NCBI RefSeq assembly: GCF_025195085.2 | Contig: NZ_JANAVY020000014.1 | Span: 1-64,000 of the forward strand | DNA: 64,000 bases | Direction of reading: 5' to 3' | Origin: Vibrio intestinalis | GTDB lineage: Bacteria; Pseudomonadota; Gammaproteobacteria; Enterobacterales; Vibrionaceae | Shown: one piece after another, positions 32,135-40,315 of the stretch | How the letters are laid out: each line of letters starts with the position of its first letter | How positions within the stretch are numbered: the stretch's first letter is position 1 | The notes under the pieces: model-generated | What the model was told of the DNA's origin: nothing | The model's input: only the letters and a program-made list of their open reading frames with translations | Databases searched by the model: none | Made by a program: the position numbers and the translations under genes

Positions 32135-32138
32135 AACC

Positions 32139-32367
32139 TCGTCTTAGGGAATGAGGAACAGTTCACAAGGACGTTGAATTACGAAATTCAATTCATTGGA
32201 TTAAGTGATGACACAGAACTTACCGAACTTGCACAAGTTCTTTTTGACACGACATTGCTCACATTGCTTCCAGTGTAATTTATAGCTTTATGGCAAAGCG
32301 ACATGTTCCACATGAATTAGCTTTGACCCCTTTTTGCTAGGCGACATCGTAAGATGTCGCTTTTTTT
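32139..32367 (+). ncRNA. ryhB: RyhB iron-stress small RNA (long Vibrio form)
   Basis: The core CGACATTGCTCACATTGCTT (32250-32269, then CCAG) is identical to the pairing core of E. coli RyhB. The RNA should begin near 32139, after the Fur-controlled promoter, and ends in the hairpin GCGACATC-GTAA-GATGTCGC plus seven T (32341-32367). That makes about 229 nt, against ~90 nt in E. coli and about the length reported for V. cholerae. Expected role: Hfq-dependent repression of iron-using proteins when iron is low. Lies upstream of polA, as in V. cholerae. Confidence 0.95.
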
Positions 32368-32691
32368 CTGCCTAAAATTCTTCTTGAACAAAAGGACACC
32401 AGTAGTCTTTTCCACAGTTGAGGATCGTTTGTTGATCGCAAATGAAATGATCGATCTTTGTTATATCTCTTTATTTTCATGTGCTTATGTGGTGTTTTTT
32501 CCATTTAACCCACAAAAATATAGTCAGTGGTTAAATATTATAAACAGAGTTATCCACAGGTGGGTGGTTGGCTTGTGGGAATAATCACCAATTGTCGTAA
32601 TCCACATCACAGAGATTACGTAGCATCACTTCCTCAGTCGTGGCATTCTAGGCAGATCTACAATTTCATTCTCTCTGGATACTGAAAGACT
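32368..32691. other. Non-coding gap before polA
   Basis: A 324-bp AT-rich stretch. It holds one perfect DnaA box (TTATCCACA, 32550-32558) and weaker relatives (TTTCCACAG near 32409, TAATCCACA near 32599). The polA promoter must lie here, but I cannot place it with certainty. The only frame of any length is a 76-aa low-quality reading that I do not believe. Confidence 0.6.
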
Positions 32692-35481
32692 ATGGCACGC
32701 ATTCCTGATAATCCGTTGATTCTTATCGACGGCTCTTCTTACCTTTATCGCGCTTTCCACGCTTACCCGGGCACTATGAGCAATGGTGATATTCCTACTA
32801 ACGCGGTGTATGGCGTAGTAAACATGCTGCGTAGCATGATGCGTCAATTCGCATCTGATCGTATTGCGGTGATCTTCGATGCCAAAGGTAAAACCTTCCG
32901 TGACGATATGTATCCAGAGTACAAGGCGAATCGCCCACCGATGCCGGATGATCTTCGTTGTCAGATTGAGCCATTGCACAATGTGATTCGTGCGATGGGT
33001 TTACCTTTGATCTCGATTCCGGGTGTTGAGGCTGATGACGTTATCGGTACGTTGGCATACCAAGCTTCTCAGCAAGGCATGCCTGTACTTATCAGTACTG
33101 GTGATAAAGATATGGCTCAGCTGGTGGATGACAATGTTACTTTGATCAACACCATGACCAACGTTGTGATGGATCGCGAAGGCGTGATTGAAAAATTTGG
33201 TATCCCACCTGAGTTGATCATCGACTACCTAGCGTTGATGGGCGATAAAGTCGATAACATCCCCGGTGTTCCGGGTGTGGGTGACAAAACCGCGACCGCA
33301 TTGCTACAAGGTATTGGTGGCCTCGATGCGCTATACGACAACCTTGATGATATCGCGCCTCTTGGCTTCCGTGGTTCTAAAACCATGGCGAAGAAACTGG
33401 AAGAGAATAAAGAGAATGCACAGCTCTCTTACCAATTAGCCACAATCAAGCTTGATGTTGAGCTAGAAGAGACGCCAGAGTCTTTGCTAAAAACAGAGCC
33501 TAATAAAGATGAGCTAATCAGCCTTTATGGCAAGCTAGTATTTAAATCTTGGCTGAATGAGCTACTTGAAGGCGGTTCAGGTGTGGTTGAAGCCGATGAG
33601 AAAAGTGGCGGTACAACAGGTGCTGCTAGCCCTCAAGCGGATATGGACACCTCAGCGGTTACCATCGATCGTAGTCAGTACGAGACGATTCTAACGAAAG
33701 AATCTTTCGCAGAGTGGCTAGAAAAGCTTAAAGCATCAGAGGTGTTTGCCTTTGATACTGAGACAGATAGCCTAGACTATATGGTTGCTAACTTAGTTGG
33801 TCTTTCCTTCGCGACAGAAGCGGGTGTAGCCGCTTACGTGCCAGTGGCTCACGATTACCTCGATGCGCCAGAACAGCTAGATCGCGATTGGGTGCTAGCA
33901 CAGCTTAAACCTATTCTAGAAGATGACAGCCAAGCAAAAGTTGGTCAAAACTTAAAATACGATGCCAGTGTGTTAGCGCGTTACGGCATTGAAATGCGTG
34001 GTATTAAGTTCGATACCATGCTGGCCTCATACGTGTACAACAGTGTAGGTGGCAAGCACGACATGGACAGCCTAGCGCTGCGCTTCCTACAACATAGCTG
34101 CATTTCATTTGAGCAAATTGCAGGTAAAGGTAAGAAGCAGCTTACTTTTAATCAAATCGAATTAGATCAAGCTTCTCCATACGCAGCGGAAGATGCGGAC
34201 GTGACTTTACGCCTGCATCAGCGTTTAAACGAGAGCCTAGAGCAAGACGATAAGCTAAATGGTATTTACCATGAAGTGGAAATGCCGCTAGTTCCAGTAT
34301 TGTCACGTATCGAGCGCACTGGCGTGCTAATTGATGACATGAAGCTTTCTGCGCAGTCGCAAGAGATTGCGGTTCGTCTAGACGAGCTTGAACAGAAAGC
34401 GTATGAGCTAGCAGAGCAAGAGTTTAACATGAACTCACCTAAGCAGCTGCAAGCGATTCTGTTTGAAAAGATGGGACTACCGGTCATTAAGAAAACACCG
34501 TCAGGTACACCATCAACCAATGAAGAAGTGCTGCAAGAGCTGGCTTTAGATTACCCATTACCGAAGTTAATCCTAGAGTACCGTGGCTTAGCGAAGTTGA
34601 AATCAACTTACACCGATAAGCTGCCGAAGATGATTAACCCTGAGACTGGTCGCGTACATACCTCTTACCACCAAGCGGTAACGGCAACGGGTCGTCTTTC
34701 TTCAACCGATCCAAACTTACAGAACATTCCAATTCGTAATGAAGAAGGCCGTCGTATTCGTCAGGCATTCATTGCGCCACATGGCTACAAAATCATGGCT
34801 GTCGATTATTCGCAAATCGAACTGCGCATTATGGCTCACCTATCGGGCGATAAAGCGTTATTGGATGCGTTCCGTCAGGGTAAAGACATCCACGCTGCGA
34901 CAGCGGCTGAAATTATTGGTGTCGATATCGATCAAGTATCGTCAGAGCAGCGTCGCCGAGCGAAAGCGGTTAACTTTGGTCTTATCTACGGCATGAGTGC
35001 TTTTGGTCTAGCGAAGCAACTGGGTATTCCACGCGGTGAAGCACAGCAGTACATGGATACTTACTTTGAGCGCTACCCAGGTGTGATGCAATACATGGAA
35101 GATACTCGCAGCGCAGCGGCAGAGCAGGGTTATGTTGAAACTATTTTCGGCCGCCGTTTGCACCTACCAGAAATTAAATCGCGTAATGGTATGCGTCGTA
35201 AAGCGGCAGAACGTGCAGCGATTAACGCACCAATGCAGGGTACGGCAGCAGATATCATCAAAAAAGCCATGCTACTTGTCGATGAGTGGATTGAGAAAGA
35301 AGGTGATGGCCGCGTTAAATTATTAATGCAAGTGCACGATGAATTGGTATTTGAAGTTCAAGAGTCAGCTTTAGCCGAAATTGAAACAAAAGTACAAGAA
35401 TTGATGGAATCAGCAGCGCAGCTTGAAGTGCCACTGATTGCTGAAGCAGGCCATGGTGACAACTGGGATCAGGCGCACTAG
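32692..35481 (+). CDS. polA: DNA polymerase I
   Basis: Repair and Okazaki-fragment polymerase of 929 aa. N-terminal 5'-nuclease (residues 1-290: [38 protein letters not shown]). The 3'-5' proofreading domain (~330-520) keeps its catalytic [13 protein letters not shown] and [13 protein letters not shown], so it is active. The polymerase domain has motif [10 protein letters not shown], motif [20 protein letters not shown] and motif [13 protein letters not shown] at 32692. The spf gene follows, as in enterobacteria and vibrios. Confidence 0.98.
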   Translation: MARIPDNPLILIDGSSYLYRAFHAYPGTMSNGDIPTNAVYGVVNMLRSMMRQFASDRIAVIFDAKGKTFRDDMYPEYKANRPPMPDDLRCQIEPLHNVIRAMGLPLISIPGVEADDVIGTLAYQASQQGMPVLISTGDKDMAQLVDDNVTLINTMTNVVMDREGVIEKFGIPPELIIDYLALMGDKVDNIPGVPGVGDKTATALLQGIGGLDALYDNLDDIAPLGFRGSKTMAKKLEENKENAQLSYQLATIKLDVELEETPESLLKTEPNKDELISLYGKLVFKSWLNELLEGGSGVVEADEKSGGTTGAASPQADMDTSAVTIDRSQYETILTKESFAEWLEKLKASEVFAFDTETDSLDYMVANLVGLSFATEAGVAAYVPVAHDYLDAPEQLDRDWVLAQLKPILEDDSQAKVGQNLKYDASVLARYGIEMRGIKFDTMLASYVYNSVGGKHDMDSLALRFLQHSCISFEQIAGKGKKQLTFNQIELDQASPYAAEDADVTLRLHQRLNESLEQDDKLNGIYHEVEMPLVPVLSRIERTGVLIDDMKLSAQSQEIAVRLDELEQKAYELAEQEFNMNSPKQLQAILFEKMGLPVIKKTPSGTPSTNEEVLQELALDYPLPKLILEYRGLAKLKSTYTDKLPKMINPETGRVHTSYHQAVTATGRLSSTDPNLQNIPIRNEEGRRIRQAFIAPHGYKIMAVDYSQIELRIMAHLSGDKALLDAFRQGKDIHAATAAEIIGVDIDQVSSEQRRRAKAVNFGLIYGMSAFGLAKQLGIPRGEAQQYMDTYFERYPGVMQYMEDTRSAAAEQGYVETIFGRRLHLPEIKSRNGMRRKAAERAAINAPMQGTAADIIKKAMLLVDEWIEKEGDGRVKLLMQVHDELVFEVQESALAEIETKVQELMESAAQLEVPLIAEAGHGDNWDQAH

Positions 35482-35514
35482 ACAAAAAATGACCTAATTG
35501 GGCAAAATAGTATG

Positions 35515-35544
35515 AGCCAGCGCACAAACGCTGGCTTTTTTTTG
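35515..35544 (+). terminator. Terminator of polA
   Basis: AGCCAGCG and CGCTGGCT enclose CACAAA and are followed by eight T. Confidence 0.9.
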
Positions 35545-35620
35545 TCGCTAAAAAAGCCTGTAACGACAAGGGTTTTATGTTGCTAAATGAAATTCAAATG
35601 AAAAAAACTTACGAAAGATC

Positions 35621-35649
35621 TTTGCAAATCTGACCAATTGTTGTACATT
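35621..35649 (+). promoter_or_regulatory. Promoter of spf
   Basis: TTTGCA (35621-35626) and TACATT (35644-35649) lie 17 bp apart; the Spot 42 5' end follows 8 bp later at 35657. In E. coli this promoter is repressed by CRP-cAMP; I could not place a CRP site with confidence. Confidence 0.6.
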
Positions 35650-35656
35650 AAATCTC

Positions 35657-35762
35657 GTAGGGTACAGAGGTAAGATGTTCTATCTTTCAGACCTTTTGTT
35701 TCACGTTATTGGATTAGGCTGATTCAGCCGCCCCAGTCAGTGTTTGACTGGGGCGTTTTTTA
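35657..35762 (+). ncRNA. spf: Spot 42 RNA
   Basis: Opens with GTAGGGTACAGAGGTAAGAT and closes with the hairpin GCCCCAGTCA-GTGTT-TGACTGGGGC plus TTTTTT, both as in E. coli Spot 42. An Hfq-binding sRNA of about 106 nt that represses genes for use of secondary carbon sources when cAMP is low. Its position between polA and engB is the conserved one. Confidence 0.97.
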
Positions 35763-36084
35763 TTGTGCCAAAGAAAATTTCCAACCAAATGAACACCTTG
35801 TCAATTTCCATATAAAATCTGCGTCTTTATCGCCTGCTTTTCGAGCAAATCCTCAAAAAAATCTTCTTTAGCAACATAATCTGTAACTTAGAAAAAATCT
35901 GTAATATTTCTCCATTCACACTTTTGTTATTTCGGCTAAAAAATTAAAACCTAATAATTAACTTTTTTCATCCACTTGATGAATCAATGACGAGTAATAA
36001 CAAGCGCTCTAGCGTATCGGCTGCGAATTGATGTGTTGTTTTCGCGAAAGGCAGGGGGATTGCAAAGCAGGCAAGAATCCTAAA
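35763..36084. other. Non-coding gap after spf
   Basis: About 320 bp, AT-rich up to 35990 and then with mixed composition (CAAGCGCTCTAGCG...). I see no gene. The 3' part may include the promoter of the RNA that ends at 36157. Confidence 0.6.
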
Positions 36085-36157
36085 TGCTAAGCAGCATAAT
36101 AATAACTACGACTAATTCTCTCCCGTTGCCCCGTCTTTATGGCGGGGTTTTTTATTG
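36085..36157 (+). ncRNA. Candidate small RNA between spf and engB
   Basis: A strong terminator, CCCCG(TCTTTATGG)CGGGG with TTTTTTATT (36129-36157), stands alone in non-coding DNA 370 bp beyond the Spot 42 terminator and facing away from engB, so a separate + strand transcript should end here. The 5' end is a guess; no good -10 is seen. I recall that an sRNA called VSsrna24 was reported at this place (polA-spf-engB) in Aliivibrio; this may be its homologue. Confidence 0.5.
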
Positions 36158-36214
36158 CCTGTCGAAAGCTTTGGGTAGCTGCTAAAGGTTGATGTGTTGT
36201 CAGTCACTGACAAT

Positions 36215-36242
36215 AAAAAACCTCGCAGCGGCGAGGTTTTTT
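36215..36242 (-). terminator. Terminator of engB
   Basis: AAAAAACCTCGC-AGCG-GCGAGGTTTTTT: a near-perfect stem with A- and T-runs on both sides, 22 bp beyond the engB stop. A second hairpin, TTGTCAG-TCA-CTGACAA, lies just beyond at 36197-36213. Confidence 0.85.
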
Positions 36243-36263
36243 GTTCGGTATATAACGCAGTGC

Positions 36264-36950
36264 TTATTGCTCTGCATCACCTTGTTCATCGTTATCTGAT
36301 GCTTCAAGTTCTTCTTGCGCGATCAGTTGTTCCAGAGCTGGAGCAAACCACTCATCGAGTTTTTTACGCAGTACGTCTACGCCAAGACCTTTTAGAGATG
36401 AGAACGCATCAACTTTTACATCACCGCCAAAGCCAAGTGAAGATTCGCGAATCTTTAATACTTGTGCTTTTCGAGCGCCACTTTTCAGCTTGTCAGCCTT
36501 AGTCAGCAGCACTTGTACTGGAATGCCACTGTCTACCGCCCAGTAGATCAATTGTTGGTCGAGATCTTTCATCGGGTGGCGAATATCCATCAATACCACT
36601 AAGCCTTTCAGACATTGGCGTTGTTGCAAGTATTCACCCAGCGATTTTTGCCACTTCTTCTTCATTTCTAGTGGAACTTGGGCAAAGCCGTAGCCCGGTA
36701 GGTCGACGATATGGCAACCATCAGCTACCTTAAAAAGGTTAATGAGCTGTGTACGGCCAGGAGTTTTACTGGTTTTTGCTAGGCTTTTCTGATTGGTAAG
36801 ACGGTTTAATGAGCTCGACTTACCTGCGTTGGAGCGTCCGGCAAACGCAATTTCGATGCCCTCATCTTCTGGCAAATGACGAATGTCAGGTGCACTTGTG
36901 ATGAAATGGGTGTTTTGGTAACTAATTTTCACGTTCACTGTTAACTCCAT
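36264..36950 (-). CDS. engB: Ribosome-biogenesis GTPase EngB (YihA/YsxC)
   Basis: Essential GTPase for assembly of the large ribosomal subunit. 228 aa with the G motifs in order: G1 GRSNAGKSS near residue 37, G2 KTPGRTQ, G3 DLPGYG, G4 TKADK and G5 FSSLKG. The acidic C-terminus ([16 protein letters not shown]) is an extra tail. Convergent to the spf gene, as in E. coli. Confidence 0.97.
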   Translation of the reverse strand: MELTVNVKISYQNTHFITSAPDIRHLPEDEGIEIAFAGRSNAGKSSSLNRLTNQKSLAKTSKTPGRTQLINLFKVADGCHIVDLPGYGFAQVPLEMKKKWQKSLGEYLQQRQCLKGLVVLMDIRHPMKDLDQQLIYWAVDSGIPVQVLLTKADKLKSGARKAQVLKIRESSLGFGGDVKVDAFSSLKGLGVDVLRKKLDEWFAPALEQLIAQEELEASDNDEQGDAEQ

Positions 36951-37018
36951 CTCGACTTTGTGTAGTCAATTGATTACTTTTTTGTGAAATTGTGTAAAAT
37001 ATCCGTACTCGGCATAAG

Positions 37019-37046
37019 GTCACTGATTATATCATGAGTGACTTTT
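37019..37046 (+). promoter_or_regulatory. Hairpin with T-run in the cytochrome c4 leader
   Basis: GTCACT and AGTGAC flank a 12-nt loop and are followed by TTTTT, 41 bp before the cytochrome start. It may be a weak attenuator. Confidence 0.35.
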
Positions 37047-37086
37047 TAGAGTGGTACTGGAAGATTAATAATTATAATGGAATGTC

Positions 37087-37704
37087 ATGAATAAATTAGT
37101 GCTAATTGTGAGCCTTTTAGCCAGCAGCTCCCTATGGGCCCAAGGGGTCATAGAAGCTGGCAAAAGCAAATCACAAACTTGTATTGCATGTCATGGAGCT
37201 GACGGCAACAGTTTACTCGGTATTTACCCATCACTTGCTGGTCAGCATGCGAAGTATATAGAAAAACAGCTGAAAGACCTAAAGTTAGGTATGACAAGTA
37301 ATGGAGACAAAGGCCGTTACGACCCAGTCATGAGTGGTATGGCTATGCCTTTAAGCGAGCAAGATATGGCAGATCTGGCCGCGTACTATGCTTCTTTACC
37401 TATTGCGCATAGCACCACACCAGAAAATGTCGTCGAGCAAGGCAAGGTTCTATATACCGCAGGTGATGTCGAGCGAGGTTTAACCGCTTGTATCGCATGT
37501 CATGGCCCTCGAGGTAATGGGACGGAGCTTTCTGGCTTCCCTAAAATCTCTGGCCAACAAGCTGACTATGTTAAATCACAGTTAATGAAATTCCGTGATG
37601 GTAGCCGAGGCAATGATATGAACGCCATGATGCGTGATATTGCCAAAAAGCTAACGGATGAAGATATCGATACGTTATCTAAGTATGTAGGTGGTTTGCA
37701 TTAG
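37087..37704 (+). CDS. Dihaem cytochrome c4
   Basis: A periplasmic electron carrier, probably feeding a haem-copper or cbb3-type oxidase. 205 aa: signal peptide NKLVLIVSLLASSSLWA, then two fused class I cytochrome domains, each with one haem site (CIACHGADG near residue 32 and CIACHGPRG near 136) and a distal Met (MSGMAMP, MNAMM). Start ATG 37087 behind AATGGAATGTC. The adjacent engB is divergent. Confidence 0.95.
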   Translation: MNKLVLIVSLLASSSLWAQGVIEAGKSKSQTCIACHGADGNSLLGIYPSLAGQHAKYIEKQLKDLKLGMTSNGDKGRYDPVMSGMAMPLSEQDMADLAAYYASLPIAHSTTPENVVEQGKVLYTAGDVERGLTACIACHGPRGNGTELSGFPKISGQQADYVKSQLMKFRDGSRGNDMNAMMRDIAKKLTDEDIDTLSKYVGGLH

Positions 37705-37736
37705 TACTTGTTCTCTTATCCAATCGAATCAGTAAA

Positions 37737-37768
37737 AGAGCGATAACCGAAGTTATCGCTCTTTTTTG
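37737..37768 (+). terminator. Terminator of the cytochrome c4 gene
   Basis: AGAGCGATAAC and GTTATCGCTCT with a CGAA loop and six T. Confidence 0.92.
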
Positions 37769-37954
37769 TTATGGCTTAGAGCATGATGTTGATCACCTGG
37801 CGGCAAACACTTCTGAGGTTAGTTCTGCTCGTCACTGTGTAGGATATTTGCCATATTTATTGGCGAAAAAAGGAAGTGTATTGGTGTAACTATTTGTATG
37901 TATGTGCTTTTTGTTTTTCTTAACTTTCGGGTGCTGATTTTTCTTTCGCGCTTA

Positions 37955-37982
37955 TTGTCTCCATTCGCGATCGGCGTAAAGT
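37955..37982 (+). promoter_or_regulatory. Probable promoter of the CsrB-family RNA
   Basis: TTGTCT (37955-37960) and TAAAGT (37977-37982) with 16 bp between. I looked for an upstream VarA/UvrY (GacA-type) palindrome and found no clear match. Confidence 0.45.
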
Positions 37983-37984
37983 AA

Positions 37985-38344
37985 CCCCATCTGCAAGGAG
38001 CAGATCGAGGAAGACAGACTAGGATAGTCTCCAAGGATGCAAGCGAGGGACGCTTGGCGGCGGGAGAAAGGACTTTAGGTAGGCGGGAAGCTTACTCAAT
38101 AAGGATGGTTAACTCGTCTAATGGTTTAGACAGGGAAACGGAACCAGGCTAGGGATTAGCCCAGTAACAGGACGTTGAAACGGAAAGCCAAAACTCATCA
38201 GGACGATGAAAAACGACACCTAAATTGTTAGGAATTAGCAAGGAAAGCGCTAAAAACAAAAGGATAATTGGTGTACGAAATTTTCGTACCACACAGTTTC
38301 GCCATCTAGGCATTAGGAAGCGATAGTTTACTATCGCTTTTTTT
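37985..38344 (+). ncRNA. csrB: CsrB-family regulatory RNA (CsrA sponge)
   Basis: About 360 nt with no reading frame but 19 GGA triplets, many in AGGA or GGGA form and placed in the loops of short hairpins: CTGC-AAGGA-GCAG, GACT-AGGAT-AGTC, AAGCG-AGGGA-CGCTT, GGCT-AGGGATT-AGCC, CATC-AGGAC-GATG. It ends in a strong terminator (AAGCGATAG-TTTA-CTATCGCTT, 38319-38344). This is the pattern of the CsrB/CsrC/CsrD sponges that titrate CsrA. The 5' end is set from the promoter guess. Which of the Vibrio paralogues it is cannot be told from the window. Confidence 0.9.
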
Positions 38345-38443
38345 ATACCTATTTTTTATCAATTTGACGATTAATTGCACAATAGTGCTCCACTCTAACC
38401 GCAGTTTCTGGTATGTTTCGCATCCCCGTTTGAGGATGTATTG

Positions 38444-39082
38444 ATGCACAACTGCCCACTTTGCCAAGGCTCACAATCAAACCACTATCATTTTGATAAA
38501 CGTCGCGAGTATTTACAGTGCGGTGTATGTGAATTGGTGTTTGTGAATCCTGAGCAACGTTTGGACTCTGATGCAGAAAAATCGCAGTACGATTTGCACC
38601 AAAATGACCCACAAGATATGGGTTATCGTCGATTTTTATCACGAATGGCAGATCCGATCATGGCGCGAGTTCCAGCCAATAGCCAAGGGCTAGATTTTGG
38701 CTGTGGACCCGGACCAACGCTATCTTTGATGTTACAAGAGCAGGGTTACAACATGGCGTTGTACGATATTTACTATCACCCTGAAACATCTGTCCTCAAA
38801 CAACAATATGATTTTGTTACTGCCACCGAGGTGATTGAGCATTTATATACGCCCGATAAAGTGTGGCAGCAATGGTTGAATTTGGTTAAGCCCGGTGGCT
38901 GGCTTGGTATTATGACCAAGATGGTGATCGATGTTGAAGCGTTTGCGACATGGCATTACAAGAACGACATTACTCATGTCATCTTTTTTAGCCGTAAAAC
39001 GTTTGAATACTTGGCAGAGCGGGATAAGCTCGAACTAGAATTTATTGGAAATGATGTAATTTTACTGAGGAAACCCCAGTAA
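38444..39082 (+). CDS. Zinc-ribbon class I SAM methyltransferase
   Basis: A ~212-aa protein with an N-terminal zinc-ribbon (CPLCQGS near residue 4 and CGVCELVF near 27) joined to a class I methyltransferase (LDFGCGPGPTLSLML near residue 83, then TATEVIEHLYTPDKV and LVKPGGWLGIMT). Target unknown. ATG 38444 is taken rather than TTG 38441, as TGAGGA is 7 nt upstream. Its stop overlaps the yihI start (TAATG), so the two are coupled. Confidence 0.88.
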   Translation: MHNCPLCQGSQSNHYHFDKRREYLQCGVCELVFVNPEQRLDSDAEKSQYDLHQNDPQDMGYRRFLSRMADPIMARVPANSQGLDFGCGPGPTLSLMLQEQGYNMALYDIYYHPETSVLKQQYDFVTATEVIEHLYTPDKVWQQWLNLVKPGGWLGIMTKMVIDVEAFATWHYKNDITHVIFFSRKTFEYLAERDKLELEFIGNDVILLRKPQ

Positions 39083-39642
39083 TGAGCCGTAATAAAAAAG
39101 CCAAATCAGGTGGCAACGGTGACCTGATTGTTGTTCGCAACCGTACACAGTCTGATGTGGAAGGTCGCTTACGCAAAAGAGATAAAAAGCGCAAAGGCCT
39201 GAAAACAGGTACTCGTAACTCTGAAGAGAAATCTCGTAAAGAGCAAACTGTTGGTCAAGCGCGTGATCCGCGTTTAGGCAGCAAGAAGAAAATCGCTCTA
39301 GTGGTTGAGACAGTTAAAAAGCCAACTAAAGCTGAGCGTCGTGTGTCTGCTGAGAAAGAGCTAGACATGCTTGAAAATGACGCGCAACTAAACGTATTGC
39401 TTGATCGTTTAGACAATGGTGAAAACCTAGGTGCGGGTCTACAGAAATACGTTGATGAGAAACTGGATCGCATCGAAGTTCTAATGAAGCAGCTTGGTCT
39501 TTACGAAGAAGAGCAAGAAGAAGCGGAATTAGAGCTAGAACCAGCGCCACAGCAAAGTAAGCTAGCGAAGAAGAAATCGCATTCTGATGATGATCTGCTT
39601 TCTCAATTCGAAGGTTTAGATTTAGACCAATTTAAAGGGTAG
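39082..39642 (+). CDS. yihI: Der GTPase-activating protein YihI
   Basis: Stimulates the GTPase Der (EngA) and so regulates ribosome assembly. 186 aa: a very basic N-terminus (KKAKSGGNGDLIVVRNRTQSDVEGRLRKRDKKRKGLKTG), a central helical region (ELDMLENDAQLNVLLDRLDNGENLGAGLQKYVDEKLDRIEVLMKQLG in its sense) and an acidic C-terminus. ATG overlaps the methyltransferase stop by one base. In E. coli yihI precedes hemN, as here. Confidence 0.93.
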   Translation: MSRNKKAKSGGNGDLIVVRNRTQSDVEGRLRKRDKKRKGLKTGTRNSEEKSRKEQTVGQARDPRLGSKKKIALVVETVKKPTKAERRVSAEKELDMLENDAQLNVLLDRLDNGENLGAGLQKYVDEKLDRIEVLMKQLGLYEEEQEEAELELEPAPQQSKLAKKKSHSDDDLLSQFEGLDLDQFKG

Positions 39643-39651
39643 TAGCGCATC

Positions 39652-40140
39652 ATGAATGTAACCTTATTAGCCATTGCGGGCGGAGTCATTATTGTTGGCT
39701 TAGCCTCATACGCGGGTTACCTTCTGCTCCAGCTCAAGAAGCAAAAGGAATTGCAGCTTAAACATCAAAAGCTTGCAATAGATAAACGTAACGCGAACAT
39801 TTATGAAAACGTGAACACCTTGTGCCTTGCAGGTATTCAAGGTCAGTGCGACTTATCAGAAATCAGCATTCGCGTTTACTGCATTATGGATTATGTCCAA
39901 GGTGAAGATCGCATTGATTTTGATGCTACGTATCCTGCGATCTCTGAGTTGTATCATGTGGTGAAAGACATGGCGCGTGGTGAAGACCGTCAGAACTTAG
40001 CCAAGAAAGAACGCATGCAACAAAACCTAGCGCGACAAAAAGCCGAATCTCGCCTGCAAGAATCGATTGTTGAAGAGCTCAAGCAGCTGAAATCAAAGGT
40101 GCAACCTTTAAACAATCAAATCAATATTCAGATGCTTTAA
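39652..40140 (+). CDS. DUF2489-type membrane-anchored protein
   Basis: A 162-aa protein between yihI and hemN. One N-terminal membrane segment (LLAIAGGVIIVGLASYAGYLLL), then a helical soluble part with two cysteine-containing blocks (LCLAGIQGQCDLSEISIRVYCIMDYV) and a long C-terminal coiled coil. I assign it to DUF2489 from memory of the yihI neighbourhood; no function is known. ATG 39652, 9 bp after yihI. Confidence 0.82.
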   Translation: MNVTLLAIAGGVIIVGLASYAGYLLLQLKKQKELQLKHQKLAIDKRNANIYENVNTLCLAGIQGQCDLSEISIRVYCIMDYVQGEDRIDFDATYPAISELYHVVKDMARGEDRQNLAKKERMQQNLARQKAESRLQESIVEELKQLKSKVQPLNNQINIQML

Positions 40141-40159
40141 GTTAACTCGCTTAAATACG

Positions 40160-40219
40160 GTTCGATCACTTATTATTAATAGAGGTGATCGAACTATCAA
40201 TTCTGAGTATTGGTACTCA
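40160..40219. promoter_or_regulatory. Two perfect stem-loops before hemN
   Basis: GTTCGATCAC (40160-40169) pairs with GTGATCGAAC (40185-40194), a perfect 10-bp stem. TGAGTA-TTGG-TACTCA (40204-40219) follows, then AAAAAA. They lie in the 175-bp gap before hemN. No T-run follows on the + strand. Confidence 0.45.
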
Positions 40220-40315
40220 AAAAACGGCCCGCTTTACCAATTGAATCCATTGCGTATGGCAAAATAGACCGTTCACATAACTATGACTTTTCAGTCACAA
40301 ATTGGAAATATCAAT

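Noticed and set aside
32300..32330. A further parS-like site in ryhB (TGTTCCACATGAATTA)
   Set aside because: The central CACGTG is broken and the right half does not match.
32354..32584. 76-aa reading after ryhB
   Set aside because: It starts inside the RyhB terminator, lacks a ribosome site and has the make-up of AT-rich non-coding DNA.
37800..37984. VarA/UvrY (GacA-type) activator palindrome upstream of the CsrB-family RNA
   Set aside because: No stretch fits TGTAAG-N6-CTTACA acceptably, so no feature is claimed.
40283..40315. FNR site (TTGAT-N4-ATCAA) before hemN
   Set aside because: TTGGAAATATCAA has the wrong spacing and one half is poor.
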